DNA from: DASUPK01 sp963833375
Lineage (GTDB): Bacteria > Actinomycetota > Thermoleophilia > Solirubrobacterales > 70-9
Assembly: GCA_963833375.1 (NCBI GenBank)
Contig: CAWHXR010000010.1
Span: forward strand, 248,001-312,000
Direction: 5' to 3'
Length of the DNA: 64,000 nucleotides
Positions 55,796-63,173 of this stretch are shown here, in pieces (the first letter of the stretch is position 1; each line of letters opens with the position of its first letter). The notes beneath the pieces were generated by a model. The model was not told where the DNA came from. It saw nothing but the letters and a program-made list of their open reading frames with translations, and ran no database searches. The position numbers were made by a program, and so were the translations under genes.

Positions 55796-56644
55796 ATGCA
55801 GGCGACCCAGACCCAGCGGCAGACCTGTTACCGGCACCCTGATCGGGAGACCGGCGTTTCCTGTTCCAACTGCGGGCGGCCGATCTGCCCCGAGTGCATG
55901 ACCTCCACGCCCGTCGGCATGCGCTGCCCGGAGTGCGCGCGGCAGACCACCAAGGTCCGCGTCGGCCAGGGGGCCTTCAGCTCCGACGCGTCGAAGATGC
56001 CGGCGACCATCGCGCTGATCGCCATCAACACGATCGTCTTCCTCGCCGAGCTGCTCGGTGGAGGGCTCGGCGGCATCAACGGCGGCGGGACGCTGATCCA
56101 CGACGCCGGCCTGCGCGGCCCGGAGATCGCCAACGGCGACTGGTGGAGGGTGATCACCGGCGGCTTCCTGCACGCGGGCTTCCTGCACCTGCTGCTCAAC
56201 ATGTACGTCCTCTACGTCGCCGGCAGCATCCTGGAACCCGGGATCGGGACGCCGCGTTTCCTGGGCATCTACTTCGTCTCGCTGATCGCCGGGTCGCTGG
56301 GGGCACTGATCGTCGATCCGAACACGGTCACCGTCGGCGCCTCGGGAGCGATCTTCGGGCTGATGGCCGGGGTGATCGTGGTGGCGCGCGGTCGCGGCGT
56401 CGAGCAGGTCGCCTCCCAGTTCGGGCTCTTCGTGATCCTCAACCTGGTGCTCACCTTCTCGATCCCCGGGATCTCGGTGGGCGGCCACGTCGGCGGGCTG
56501 ATCGGCGGCGCCGTGGCGGCCGCGCTGGTGATCCTCGTGGAGCGGCGAATGAGCGGCCGCCCCGGATTCATCCTCGAGCTCGCCGGGATCGTCCTGATGA
56601 TCGCGGCGACCTTCGCGGCCGCGTTGGCGGTCGCAAGCGGCTGA
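55796..56644 (+). CDS. Rhomboid intramembrane serine protease with N-terminal zinc ribbon
   Basis: Intact, 282 aa. Residues ~8-50 hold a B-box-like ribbon (CYRHPDRE, CSNCGRPICPECM, MRCPECAR). The rhomboid core has GFLHAGFLHLLLNMYVLYVA, the serine in VGASGAIFGL and the histidine in VGGHVGGLIGG. It cleaves transmembrane substrates. Its position next to a membrane-bound anti-sigma factor makes that protein a possible substrate (inference). Confidence 0.9.
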   Translation: MQATQTQRQTCYRHPDRETGVSCSNCGRPICPECMTSTPVGMRCPECARQTTKVRVGQGAFSSDASKMPATIALIAINTIVFLAELLGGGLGGINGGGTLIHDAGLRGPEIANGDWWRVITGGFLHAGFLHLLLNMYVLYVAGSILEPGIGTPRFLGIYFVSLIAGSLGALIVDPNTVTVGASGAIFGLMAGVIVVARGRGVEQVASQFGLFVILNLVLTFSIPGISVGGHVGGLIGGAVAAALVILVERRMSGRPGFILELAGIVLMIAATFAAALAVASG

Positions 56645-56708
56645 CTCTGAAGCGGCGGCTTGCCCGCCGCGCCGGCTCGGCCCGGCGGTTGAGCGGACCG
56701 GGGACCCG

Positions 56709-57527
56709 CTAGCGGGGGTACTCGTCGGTCGGGCTCGAGCCCCGGCCGATCAGCCGGGCGGCCCGATCGGTGACCGCCCCGGCAAGCCCGACCCCGACAC
56801 CGATCGCCCGCCGCGCCACGCCGAAGCCGGCGCCCGCCGCTTCCTCGGTGACCCCGCGGGCGGCGCGCATACCCCCCTCGCTCGCGCGGCGGCCCACCGA
56901 GAGGGCGCGGCCCACCATCTGCGCGGGCAGCTCGGTGATCGAGCCCGAGCCGTAGTCGGGCGCCCACTCCTCGGTCTCGTCCGGAGCGGGAGGGTCGGGT
57001 CGCGGCCTCCTGATCCCCGCCTTCTCGGCGAGTTTGGCCTCGCGGTCGTTCGAGCGCCTGCGGTTGCTCGCCTTCGCCGAGGACGCGGCCCGTCGCTCGG
57101 CCTCCCGCTTCAGATCCTCGACGGATCTCTTCAGCGTCGACTTGTGCGCGCGCCGCGCCACCGGCCCGGGGAGCGGTATGCCGATCTCGAGGCCGAGCTT
57201 GTAGGTCGCCCGAGTCCGGTCGCCGCCGAGATCCTCGAAGAGGTAGTGGCCGTCGGCGCCGTTGATCCCATTGCCCTCGACGAAGTCCCACTCGATCCGC
57301 ACCGGTTGCTCGTAGCTGTAGTCGAGCGTGTAGTCGACCCTGCGAACCTTGGCATCGATGAAGAGGCGGACGCGCTTGCCCCGGCCCTTCTTGTCCCAGT
57401 CGAGGACCTCGGTGTCCACGACGGCGCCCTGCCAGGACGGGAAGGTCTCGTAGTCGATGATCGCCGCGAAGCAGGTCTCGATCGGCGCTGCGATCTCAAC
57501 GGTGTGCTCGGCCCAATTCAGGCCCAT
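56709..57527 (-). CDS. SRPBCC domain protein with long C-terminal extension
   Basis: Intact, 272 aa. Residues ~5-145 form a START-like lipid-binding domain (ETCFAAIIDYETFPSWQGAV, DYTLDYSYEQPVRIEWDFVE, YLFEDLGGDRTRATYKL). The remainder is basic and then Ala/Gly-rich with amphipathic helices (GVARRAIGVGVGLAGAVTD). It has a good GAGAGGAG site before the ATG. Ligand unknown. Confidence 0.82.
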   Translation of the reverse strand: MGLNWAEHTVEIAAPIETCFAAIIDYETFPSWQGAVVDTEVLDWDKKGRGKRVRLFIDAKVRRVDYTLDYSYEQPVRIEWDFVEGNGINGADGHYLFEDLGGDRTRATYKLGLEIGIPLPGPVARRAHKSTLKRSVEDLKREAERRAASSAKASNRRRSNDREAKLAEKAGIRRPRPDPPAPDETEEWAPDYGSGSITELPAQMVGRALSVGRRASEGGMRAARGVTEEAAGAGFGVARRAIGVGVGLAGAVTDRAARLIGRGSSPTDEYPR

Positions 57528-57543
57528 GCTCTCTCCTCTCGAT

Positions 57544-58533
57544 CTAGGAGCGCTGCCCCGCCGGCTCGGCGGCGGGGACCCGCTCCCACCTCACGGGTCG
57601 CTCCTCCGACACCACACGGGTCGCGCCTGGCGGCGCGCCCTCGCATGATCGGAGTGCCCTGGCATGCACGGCGGGCGCCTCAACCCTATCCGGGTGCAGC
57701 AGATGCGCGAGCAGCTCGGTGCCGTCCACCAGGCGGGGACCGGGTCGCGAGAAGGAGGCCGCGCCATCGACCGCCCAGATTTGGTCCGCGCCCGTGGCGG
57801 CGATCCGGTCGGAGTGCGACTCGACCTCCGCCCGTGCCCGGCGCGCGTCCCAGCCGCAGGGCATGGCGACGACGACGTCCGGTCTGGCCTCGGCGATCTC
57901 ATCCCACTCCGCCGTCGGGCACTTGCCGCCGCGGGCGCAGAGCAGCGGCTCGCCGCCGGCGATCTCGATCATCTCCGGGACCCAGTGGCCTCCGGTGAAC
58001 GGTGGATCGAGCCACTCGAGCGGCAGGACCGTGGGGCGATCGGCCCCGTCAACCGCGGCGCGCACCTCCGCCAGCCTGCGCTCGAGCGAGTCGCGCAACT
58101 CGGCTGCCCGATCGCTCGCATCGGTCGCCTTCCCGAGCCGATCGACGTCGTCGAGCACCTCCCCAAGGTCATCGGGATCGAGCGAGATCACCTTCGGCCT
58201 GCTCTCCAGTCGCGCGGCCACGGCGACGACGTCGTCGTAGGAGACGGCGCATACCTCGCAGAGGGCCTGGGTGACGATCAGGTCGACGTCCAGCTCGGTC
58301 AGGGCGGGTTCATCGAGGGCGTAGAGGTGCCTGCCCTCGCCGGTCAGGCGTCTCACCTCCGCGTCGATCTCGCCGGCGGAGAGCCCCTCCGGGACGAGGC
58401 TCCGCGTCAGCTGGCGCTTGCCCGCCGCCTCCCGCGGGTGGTCGCACTCGTGGGTGACGGCGACGACTTGATCGCCCAGGCCCAGGGCGAATAGCATCTC
58501 GGTCGCGGACGGAACCAGGCTCGCGATTCGCAC
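57544..58533 (-). CDS. Cobalamin-binding-protein-like (BtuF-like) protein, cytoplasmic form
   Basis: Intact, 329 aa from GTG 58533. RIASLVPSATEMLFALGLGD, VTHECDHP, DVDLIVTQALCEVCAVS, LEWLDPPFTGGHWVPEMIEI and RPDVVVAMPCGW match the BtuF/periplasmic-binding-protein fold, but there is no signal peptide. Such stand-alone proteins occur widely in bacteria and their role is unclear. The C-terminal ~25 residues are encoded by a 65-bp repeat unit and so are probably an acquired extension. It is divergent from the pterin dehydratase gene with only 9 nt between start codons. Confidence 0.82.
   Translation of the reverse strand: MRIASLVPSATEMLFALGLGDQVVAVTHECDHPREAAGKRQLTRSLVPEGLSAGEIDAEVRRLTGEGRHLYALDEPALTELDVDLIVTQALCEVCAVSYDDVVAVAARLESRPKVISLDPDDLGEVLDDVDRLGKATDASDRAAELRDSLERRLAEVRAAVDGADRPTVLPLEWLDPPFTGGHWVPEMIEIAGGEPLLCARGGKCPTAEWDEIAEARPDVVVAMPCGWDARRARAEVESHSDRIAATGADQIWAVDGAASFSRPGPRLVDGTELLAHLLHPDRVEAPAVHARALRSCEGAPPGATRVVSEERPVRWERVPAAEPAGQRS
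57595..57659. repeat. 65-bp two-stem repeat, copy B, inside a coding region
   Basis: The outer stem GGGTCGCTCC pairs with GGAGTGCCC; the inner stem GGGTCGCGCC pairs with GGCGCGCCC around TGGC. It is the same length as copy A. Relative to copy A the T-A pair at positions 5 and 62 is replaced by C-G. Confidence 0.75.
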
Positions 58534-58542
58534 CCGACGAAT

Positions 58543-58821
58543 ATGGCACTTCTGAGCGACGAGGAGATCAAGGAGAGGCTCAAGGGTCTCGACGGCTGGC
58601 TACAGCGCGGCGAGTACATCGTCAAGAGCTTCGACCGCGGGGACTTCAAGGGCTCTGTCGAGTTCGTCGACGCGATCGTCGGGCCGGCGGAGGAGATGAA
58701 CCATCACCCCGACATCGCGATCTCCTGGAGCCAGGTCGAGGTCGCGATCTCCACCCATTCCGAGGGCGGCGTCACCGAGAACGACTTCGAGCTGGCGAAG
58801 AAGGTGGAACGGCTGGCCTGA
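58543..58821 (+). CDS. phhB: 4a-hydroxytetrahydrobiopterin dehydratase (pterin-4a-carbinolamine dehydratase)
   Basis: Intact, 92 aa. LLSDEEIKERLKGLDGW and the active-site stretch EEMNHHPDIAISWSQVEVAI with HSEGGVTENDFELAKKVERL define the family. It regenerates pterin cofactor or, in bacteria without aromatic hydroxylases, may act in cofactor metabolism. A weak GCTCC...GGAGC hairpin follows at about 58828-58850. Confidence 0.93.
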   Translation: MALLSDEEIKERLKGLDGWLQRGEYIVKSFDRGDFKGSVEFVDAIVGPAEEMNHHPDIAISWSQVEVAISTHSEGGVTENDFELAKKVERLA

Positions 58822-58927
58822 CGGGCCGCTCCTCGGCTACGCCTCGGAGCAGCCTCGCACCTGGAGGCCCCAACGCAATCAGCGCCGCAACACCGTCACG
58901 GCGTCCGGTAGCCTTGGCTCGTCGCCA

Positions 58928-59023
58928 GTGACCGACGACGACCTTCCTCGAAGTACTTACGCCCGATTGGGCGTGACCGATCCGGCCGGGCGCCGGCAGC
59001 CTGATCCGAGGCAGCGACGATGA
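58928..59023 (+). CDS. Possible 31-aa upstream ORF coupled to the CBS-domain gene
   Basis: GTG 58928 opens a 31-codon frame beginning VTDDDLPRSTYARLGVTD and ending in a basic tail. Its TGA overlaps the ATG of the next gene (ATGA). A TAGCCT box (58909-58914) lies 13 nt upstream. It could be a translated leader or only a chance frame. Confidence 0.35.
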   Translation: MTDDDLPRSTYARLGVTDPAGRRQPDPRQRR

Positions 59024-60309
59024 CCGCCGTCCTCCTGATCCTGCTGTTCGTGCTGATCGCCGTCAACGGCATCTTCGTGGCGGCGGAGTTCGCGCTGGTT
59101 CGCTCCCGCCGCTCCCGGCTCGAGCAGCTCGCCAACGAGGGTGCTCGCGGAGCGGCGGGTGCCCTGGAGGAGCTCGATCGGATCGACGAGTACCTCTCCG
59201 CCTGCCAGCTGGGGATCACGATGGCGTCGATCGGGATCGGCTTCCTGGGCGAGCCGGCGGTGGCGAAGCTGATCGAGCCGATCTTCGGCGGGCTCTCCCA
59301 CGAGGCGGCGGTTGTGATCTCGGTGGTGATCGCGTACGCGCTGGTTACCTCTCTGCACGTGGCGGTCGGCGAGCAGGCGCCCAAGCTGCTCGCCATCTCC
59401 CGCCCGGAGGACTCGCTGCGGTTCTTCTCGAGGACCCTCCACCTCTTCCGGGTGATCAGCGCGCCGTTCACCCTCGGGCTGACCGCCATCGCCAACGGCA
59501 TCGTGCGGCTGTTCGGGGTCCGACCCGCCGATCTCGAGGAGAAGCACACCTCCGAGGACCTCCAGATCCTGATCTCCCAATCCGCCTCCGGCGGCCAACT
59601 CGATCCGGGCGAGGCGGTGATGCTGCGCGGCGTCTTCCATCTGCACGAGCAGGAGGCTCGCGAGGTGATGACCCCGATACCCGCGGTGGTCACCGTCGAC
59701 CACTCCTCGAACGTCTCCGCTGCCCTCGGGCTCTGCACATCCTCGGGCCACAACCGGCTGGTGGTGGTCGAGGACGGCAACCAGGACCGCGTCAGGGGCA
59801 TCGTCCACGCGCTCCGGCTCGTCCGGCTGCTGATGAGCGAGGGCCCGGAGGCGAAGATCGAGGTGGCCGTCCGGGATGCGCTGATCGTGCCCGAGACCAA
59901 GCCGCTCGACGATCTGCTCACGGAGCTCCAGCGCCAGCGCTCCTCGATGGGCGTGGTCGTCGACGAGTACGGGCGCACCGTCGGCATCGTCACCGTCGAG
60001 GACATCCTCGAGGAGGTCGTGGGGGAGATCGAGGACGAGACGGATCCCCTCGCCGGCTCGCTCCGGCAGCTGGCGAACGGCGACTGGTATGTGCGCGGCC
60101 ACGTCTCCCTCGGCGACCTCTCCGACCGCGGCATCGAGCTGCCCGTCGACACCGACGCCTACAACTCGGTCGGCGGCTACGTCTTCGGAGAGCTGGGCCG
60201 GCTGCCGAAGCGAGGCGATCTGATCGCCGCGGACGGCTTCGAGATTCGGGTCGAATCGGTCCGCGAGAACCGGGTCGAAGCGGTTCGGATCCACTCGAGA
60301 AGCGCGTAA
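59020..60309 (+). CDS. CNNM/CorC-type membrane protein (DUF21, CBS pair, CorC domain)
   Basis: Intact, 429 aa. The DUF21 membrane domain (LLILLFVLIAVNGIFVAAEF, CQLGITMASIGIGFLGEPAV, VAVGEQAPKLLAI) is followed by two CBS domains (REVMTPIPAVVTVDHSSN; GVVVDEYGRTVGIVTVEDIL) and a C-terminal CorC_HlyC domain (VRGHVSLGDLSDRGI). Relatives transport Mg2+ or Na+; the older label hemolysin is not a functional claim. Confidence 0.92.
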   Translation: MTAVLLILLFVLIAVNGIFVAAEFALVRSRRSRLEQLANEGARGAAGALEELDRIDEYLSACQLGITMASIGIGFLGEPAVAKLIEPIFGGLSHEAAVVISVVIAYALVTSLHVAVGEQAPKLLAISRPEDSLRFFSRTLHLFRVISAPFTLGLTAIANGIVRLFGVRPADLEEKHTSEDLQILISQSASGGQLDPGEAVMLRGVFHLHEQEAREVMTPIPAVVTVDHSSNVSAALGLCTSSGHNRLVVVEDGNQDRVRGIVHALRLVRLLMSEGPEAKIEVAVRDALIVPETKPLDDLLTELQRQRSSMGVVVDEYGRTVGIVTVEDILEEVVGEIEDETDPLAGSLRQLANGDWYVRGHVSLGDLSDRGIELPVDTDAYNSVGGYVFGELGRLPKRGDLIAADGFEIRVESVRENRVEAVRIHSRSA

Positions 60310-60392
60310 CCCGCAGGTTGCAGGACTTTTGCGCTTCCGTCCGTTTAGGGCTCTAGCTTGCGGGAAATCGAGGGTACGCCTGAGGAGGCCAC

Positions 60393-60686
60393 ATGTGGGT
60401 CGTCCGGTTCAGCGACAAGCAGCTTGAGGTGATCAGGGCGGTGCTCCGCTCCGAGGAGCACCGGGGGCCGGCACTGGAGGGCGCGCTCGAAGCCCTCGAC
60501 CTGGCCCGATGGGATGACCTTCCCGAGGCGCAACTCCCCTGGGCCGAGGTGGAGGCGGAGGCAAGCAAGCAGGGCGTCTCGGAGGCCGACGTGATCTGGG
60601 ATCGTTCCGGCCGCCATGACGAGCCCGCGGTGCCTCCAATCGCAACGAAGTCGCGCGTCAAGCGCAAGGGCAAGCAGGCGGCGTAG
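60393..60686 (+). CDS. Small hypothetical protein
   Basis: Intact, 97 aa, with GAGGAGG 5 nt before ATG 60393. The reading FSDKQLEVIRAVLRSEEHRG, ALDLARWDDLPEAQLPW ends in a basic tail (KSRVKRKGKQAA). No membrane segment or known family. It overlaps the predicted start of the peptidase gene. Confidence 0.6.
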   Translation: MWVVRFSDKQLEVIRAVLRSEEHRGPALEGALEALDLARWDDLPEAQLPWAEVEAEASKQGVSEADVIWDRSGRHDEPAVPPIATKSRVKRKGKQAA

Positions 60687-61575
60687 GTTCTCTCCCCGCT
60701 CTCGGGCGGGGCTCGCCGCGGTCCTGCTCGCATCGCTCGCCCTGGGCGGCTGCGGCGGGTCGAGTGATTCCCACGATGCGAATCGCTTCGACGTCGGTCG
60801 AGCGATGGCGCTCATGCAGCGCCAGGTCGACGTCGGCCAGCGCCCGGCCGGCTCACCGCAGCTCCGCCGCCTGGCCGCGCAGCTTCGCCCGATGCTCCCC
60901 GGCGGGACGTTCGAGCCGTTCCCGAGCACCGGACCGCAGCAGGGCCTCCGGAACATCGTCGGGGTACTTCCCGGCAGGGCGCCCGCGATCCTGATCGGCG
61001 CCCACTACGACAGCGAGTACCACCCGAAGGGATTCGTCGGCGCGAACGACAGTGCCGCCGGCACCGCCGGGGTGATCGAGCTGGCGCGCACGCTCCCGTC
61101 CGAGCTGCCCAAGGACCATCGCGAGATCCGCTTCGTCCTCTTCGACGGCGAGGAGGATCCGCCGGGCTGCAGCGACCAGGATTTCCAGTTCTGCGCCCTG
61201 CGTGGCTCACGCCACTACGCGGCCTCCCACCGCGGCCAGATCGGCGACATGATCCTGCTCGACTACATCGCCAACAAGGGCGCGCGCATTCCGCGGGAGG
61301 GGAACTCGAGCCCCGCGCTCTGGGAGCAGCTCCGCCGGGCCGCGAACCAGGTCGGCGCTGAGGACATCTTCCCCGCCGGCACCCAGGGCCCGGTGCTCGA
61401 CGATCACATCCCCTTCCTGGAGCAGGCCGTCCCCTCGATCGACCTGATCGACTTCTCGTATCCGTACGCGGACACGGTCCAGGACACCCCGGACAAGCTC
61501 GACCCGGCGGTCTTCGACGAGGTCGGTGAGACCGTGGCCCAGCTGGTCATCGACCTGAGCGCCGATCAGTCGTAG
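60616..61575 (+). CDS. M28-family zinc peptidase / glutaminyl cyclase-like lipoprotein
   Basis: Intact, 319 aa as read from ATG 60616. A hydrophobic leader with lipobox SLALGGC (near residue 49) implies a lipoprotein. Zinc ligands and catalytic residues are in LIGAHYDSE, GANDSAAGT, LFDGEEDPPG, MILLDYI and VLDDHIPFLE. The layout is close to glutaminyl-peptide cyclotransferases and M28 aminopeptidases, which cannot be told apart here. The start is uncertain because the leader before the hydrophobic part is unusually long and overlaps the previous gene. Confidence 0.85.
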   Translation: MTSPRCLQSQRSRASSARASRRRRFSPRSRAGLAAVLLASLALGGCGGSSDSHDANRFDVGRAMALMQRQVDVGQRPAGSPQLRRLAAQLRPMLPGGTFEPFPSTGPQQGLRNIVGVLPGRAPAILIGAHYDSEYHPKGFVGANDSAAGTAGVIELARTLPSELPKDHREIRFVLFDGEEDPPGCSDQDFQFCALRGSRHYAASHRGQIGDMILLDYIANKGARIPREGNSSPALWEQLRRAANQVGAEDIFPAGTQGPVLDDHIPFLEQAVPSIDLIDFSYPYADTVQDTPDKLDPAVFDEVGETVAQLVIDLSADQS

Positions 61576-62393
61576 TCGTAGAAGCCACCGCCCGACTTGC
61601 GCCCCAGCTTGCCCTGGTCGACCAGAGCCATCAGGCGGCCGGGTGGCCGGTGGTGGTCCTCCCGGCTGTCGGCATAGAGCGCCTCGCCGATCGCCACGGC
61701 CACGTCGGCGCCGATCAGGTCGAGCAGCGCGAGGGGCCCCATCGGATAGTTGGCGCCGAGGGTCATGCAGCGGTCCACCTCCTCGGCCCTCATCCCGGTC
61801 TGCTCCATCAGGCGCACCGCGTCGAAGAGGTAGGGGAAGAGAAGCCGGTTGACGACGAACCCCGGCTCGTTCGGGACCTCGACCACCGTCTTGCCGATCG
61901 ACTCGCACCAGGTGCGTGCACGGGGGGCGATCTCGTCCCGGGCGGCCTCCGGGATGCAGAGCTCGACCAGCTCCATCCGGACCACGGGGTTGAAGGGATG
62001 GAGGCCGAAGAAGCGCTCGGGGTGGCCGCTGCCGGAGGCGAGCTCGTCCAGTGAGAGCGAGGAGGTGGTCGTCGCCAGGTCGGCATCGGCCGCGGCATCG
62101 CCCACGGTCTTGAGCAGCTCGACCTTCGGCTCGACCTCCTCGAGCACGGCCTCGATCACGACGTCGCAGTCGGCGAGATCGCCTGGCTCGGTGGTCACCT
62201 TGACCCGCTTCGCGTCGGCTCGATCGACCTTCGCGCAGAGCGAATGGGCCCGTTCCTCCGCCTTCCAGGCCGACGCGTCGGACCGCGCCAGGAGCACGGT
62301 CCTCGAGCCGACGCTGGCACAGGCCGCGAGCCCGCAGGCGATCGTCCCGCTGCCCGCGATCGCCGGCCGCTCATAGGTCTCAAAGCCCGCCAC
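61566..62393 (-). CDS. 3-hydroxyacyl-CoA dehydrogenase family protein
   Basis: Intact, 275 aa from GTG 62393. NAD-binding AIAGSGTIACGLAACASVGS, then CDVVIEAVLEEVEPKVELLK, TTTSSLSLDELA, the active-site FFGLHPFNPV, EVPNEPGFVVNRLLFPYL and PMGPLALLDLIGADV. It oxidises 3-hydroxyacyl-CoA (or 3-hydroxybutyryl-CoA), consistent with the thiolase at the window end. The loop GSGTIA differs from the usual GAGxMG. Confidence 0.9.
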   Translation of the reverse strand: MAGFETYERPAIAGSGTIACGLAACASVGSRTVLLARSDASAWKAEERAHSLCAKVDRADAKRVKVTTEPGDLADCDVVIEAVLEEVEPKVELLKTVGDAAADADLATTTSSLSLDELASGSGHPERFFGLHPFNPVVRMELVELCIPEAARDEIAPRARTWCESIGKTVVEVPNEPGFVVNRLLFPYLFDAVRLMEQTGMRAEEVDRCMTLGANYPMGPLALLDLIGADVAVAIGEALYADSREDHHRPPGRLMALVDQGKLGRKSGGGFYDYD

Positions 62394-62539
62394 GCGAGGT
62401 GTGTATCACGCGCGCGGCCGCCCCAGGCACGCGATTGGGGGTTTTCTACGGTGCCTGGCCCAGTGGTCGCCACCCTGGCCGTCCGGCGCGGAAGGGAGGA
62501 TGCTCCGCGACGTCCAATTACCGAGAGAGGGAGGAGCGA

Positions 62540-63022
62540 ATGGGATCCAGGCTATGGCTGCTCGCTGCTGGACTGACCCTGGTTGCCGGATTGGTGATCG
62601 CAGGCTGCGGTGGCAGCAGCTCGGATACGACCTCGACGAGCGCCGCATCCGGCTCTCAGACGGGGACGACGGGAGGCAGCTCCCTCACCGTGAAGATGAC
62701 CGACTTCGCGTTCACGCCGTCCGATCCGACGGTCAAGTCCGGGACGCTTCGGATCAGTTCCCCCAACGATGGCCAGGTCGAGCACGAGCTCGTGGTGCTG
62801 AAGACCGACAAGCCCGCCGGCTCGCTGCCGGTGAAGGGCAACGAGGTCGATGAGGAGGGCCTCGAGGCCAAGGGCGTCGAGAACGCGGGCGAGATCGAGG
62901 AGGTCGGCCCGGGTCAGACGAAGAGCAATGACTTCAAGCTCACCCCCGGCAAGTACGTGATGATCTGCAACCTCCCCGGCCACTACCAGCAGGGGATGTA
63001 CGGGACGCTCACCGTCCAGTAG
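62540..63022 (+). CDS. Cupredoxin-like copper lipoprotein
   Basis: Intact, 160 aa, start behind GGGAGGAG. A lipoprotein signal (LLAAGLTLVAGLVIAGC) and a Ser/Thr-rich linker precede a plastocyanin-like domain. Type 1 copper ligands are seen as H in VEHELVVL, C and H in MICNLPGHYQ and M in QQGMYGTL. It is a probable extracellular electron carrier or copper-binding protein. Confidence 0.87.
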   Translation: MGSRLWLLAAGLTLVAGLVIAGCGGSSSDTTSTSAASGSQTGTTGGSSLTVKMTDFAFTPSDPTVKSGTLRISSPNDGQVEHELVVLKTDKPAGSLPVKGNEVDEEGLEAKGVENAGEIEEVGPGQTKSNDFKLTPGKYVMICNLPGHYQQGMYGTLTVQ

Positions 63023-63050
63023 CCGGCATCCAGAGAGCTCGGGAGTGACG

Positions 63051-63071
63051 GGGGCGCCCATCGGGCGCCCC
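63051..63071 (+). terminator. Terminator hairpin
   Basis: GGGGCGCCC (63051-63059) pairs perfectly with GGGCGCCCC (63063-63071), with a 3-nt loop, after the cupredoxin gene. Confidence 0.7.
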
Positions 63072-63091
63072 TCGTCGTTCCGGCTCCAAAC

Positions 63092-63113
63092 TGACTGGCT
63101 GACTCGCCAGTCA
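63092..63113. promoter_or_regulatory. 22-bp palindromic operator upstream of the thiolase
   Basis: TGACTGGC (63092-63099) and GCCAGTCA (63106-63113) are exact inverted repeats around 6 nt. This is the style of TetR-family fatty-acid regulators. TATGCT (63118-63123) just downstream may be the -10 box. Confidence 0.6.
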
Positions 63114-63173
63114 ATCGGTATGCTCTGTCTACGAGCTTGGTTGCTTGAAGAAACCGACTGAGGAGGGTCCGAG

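Noticed and set aside
58823..58870. Third copy of the 65-bp repeat after phhB
   Set aside because: Only GGGCCGCTCCTC and CTCGCA are similar; the inner stem is missing, so it is better described as a simple weak hairpin.
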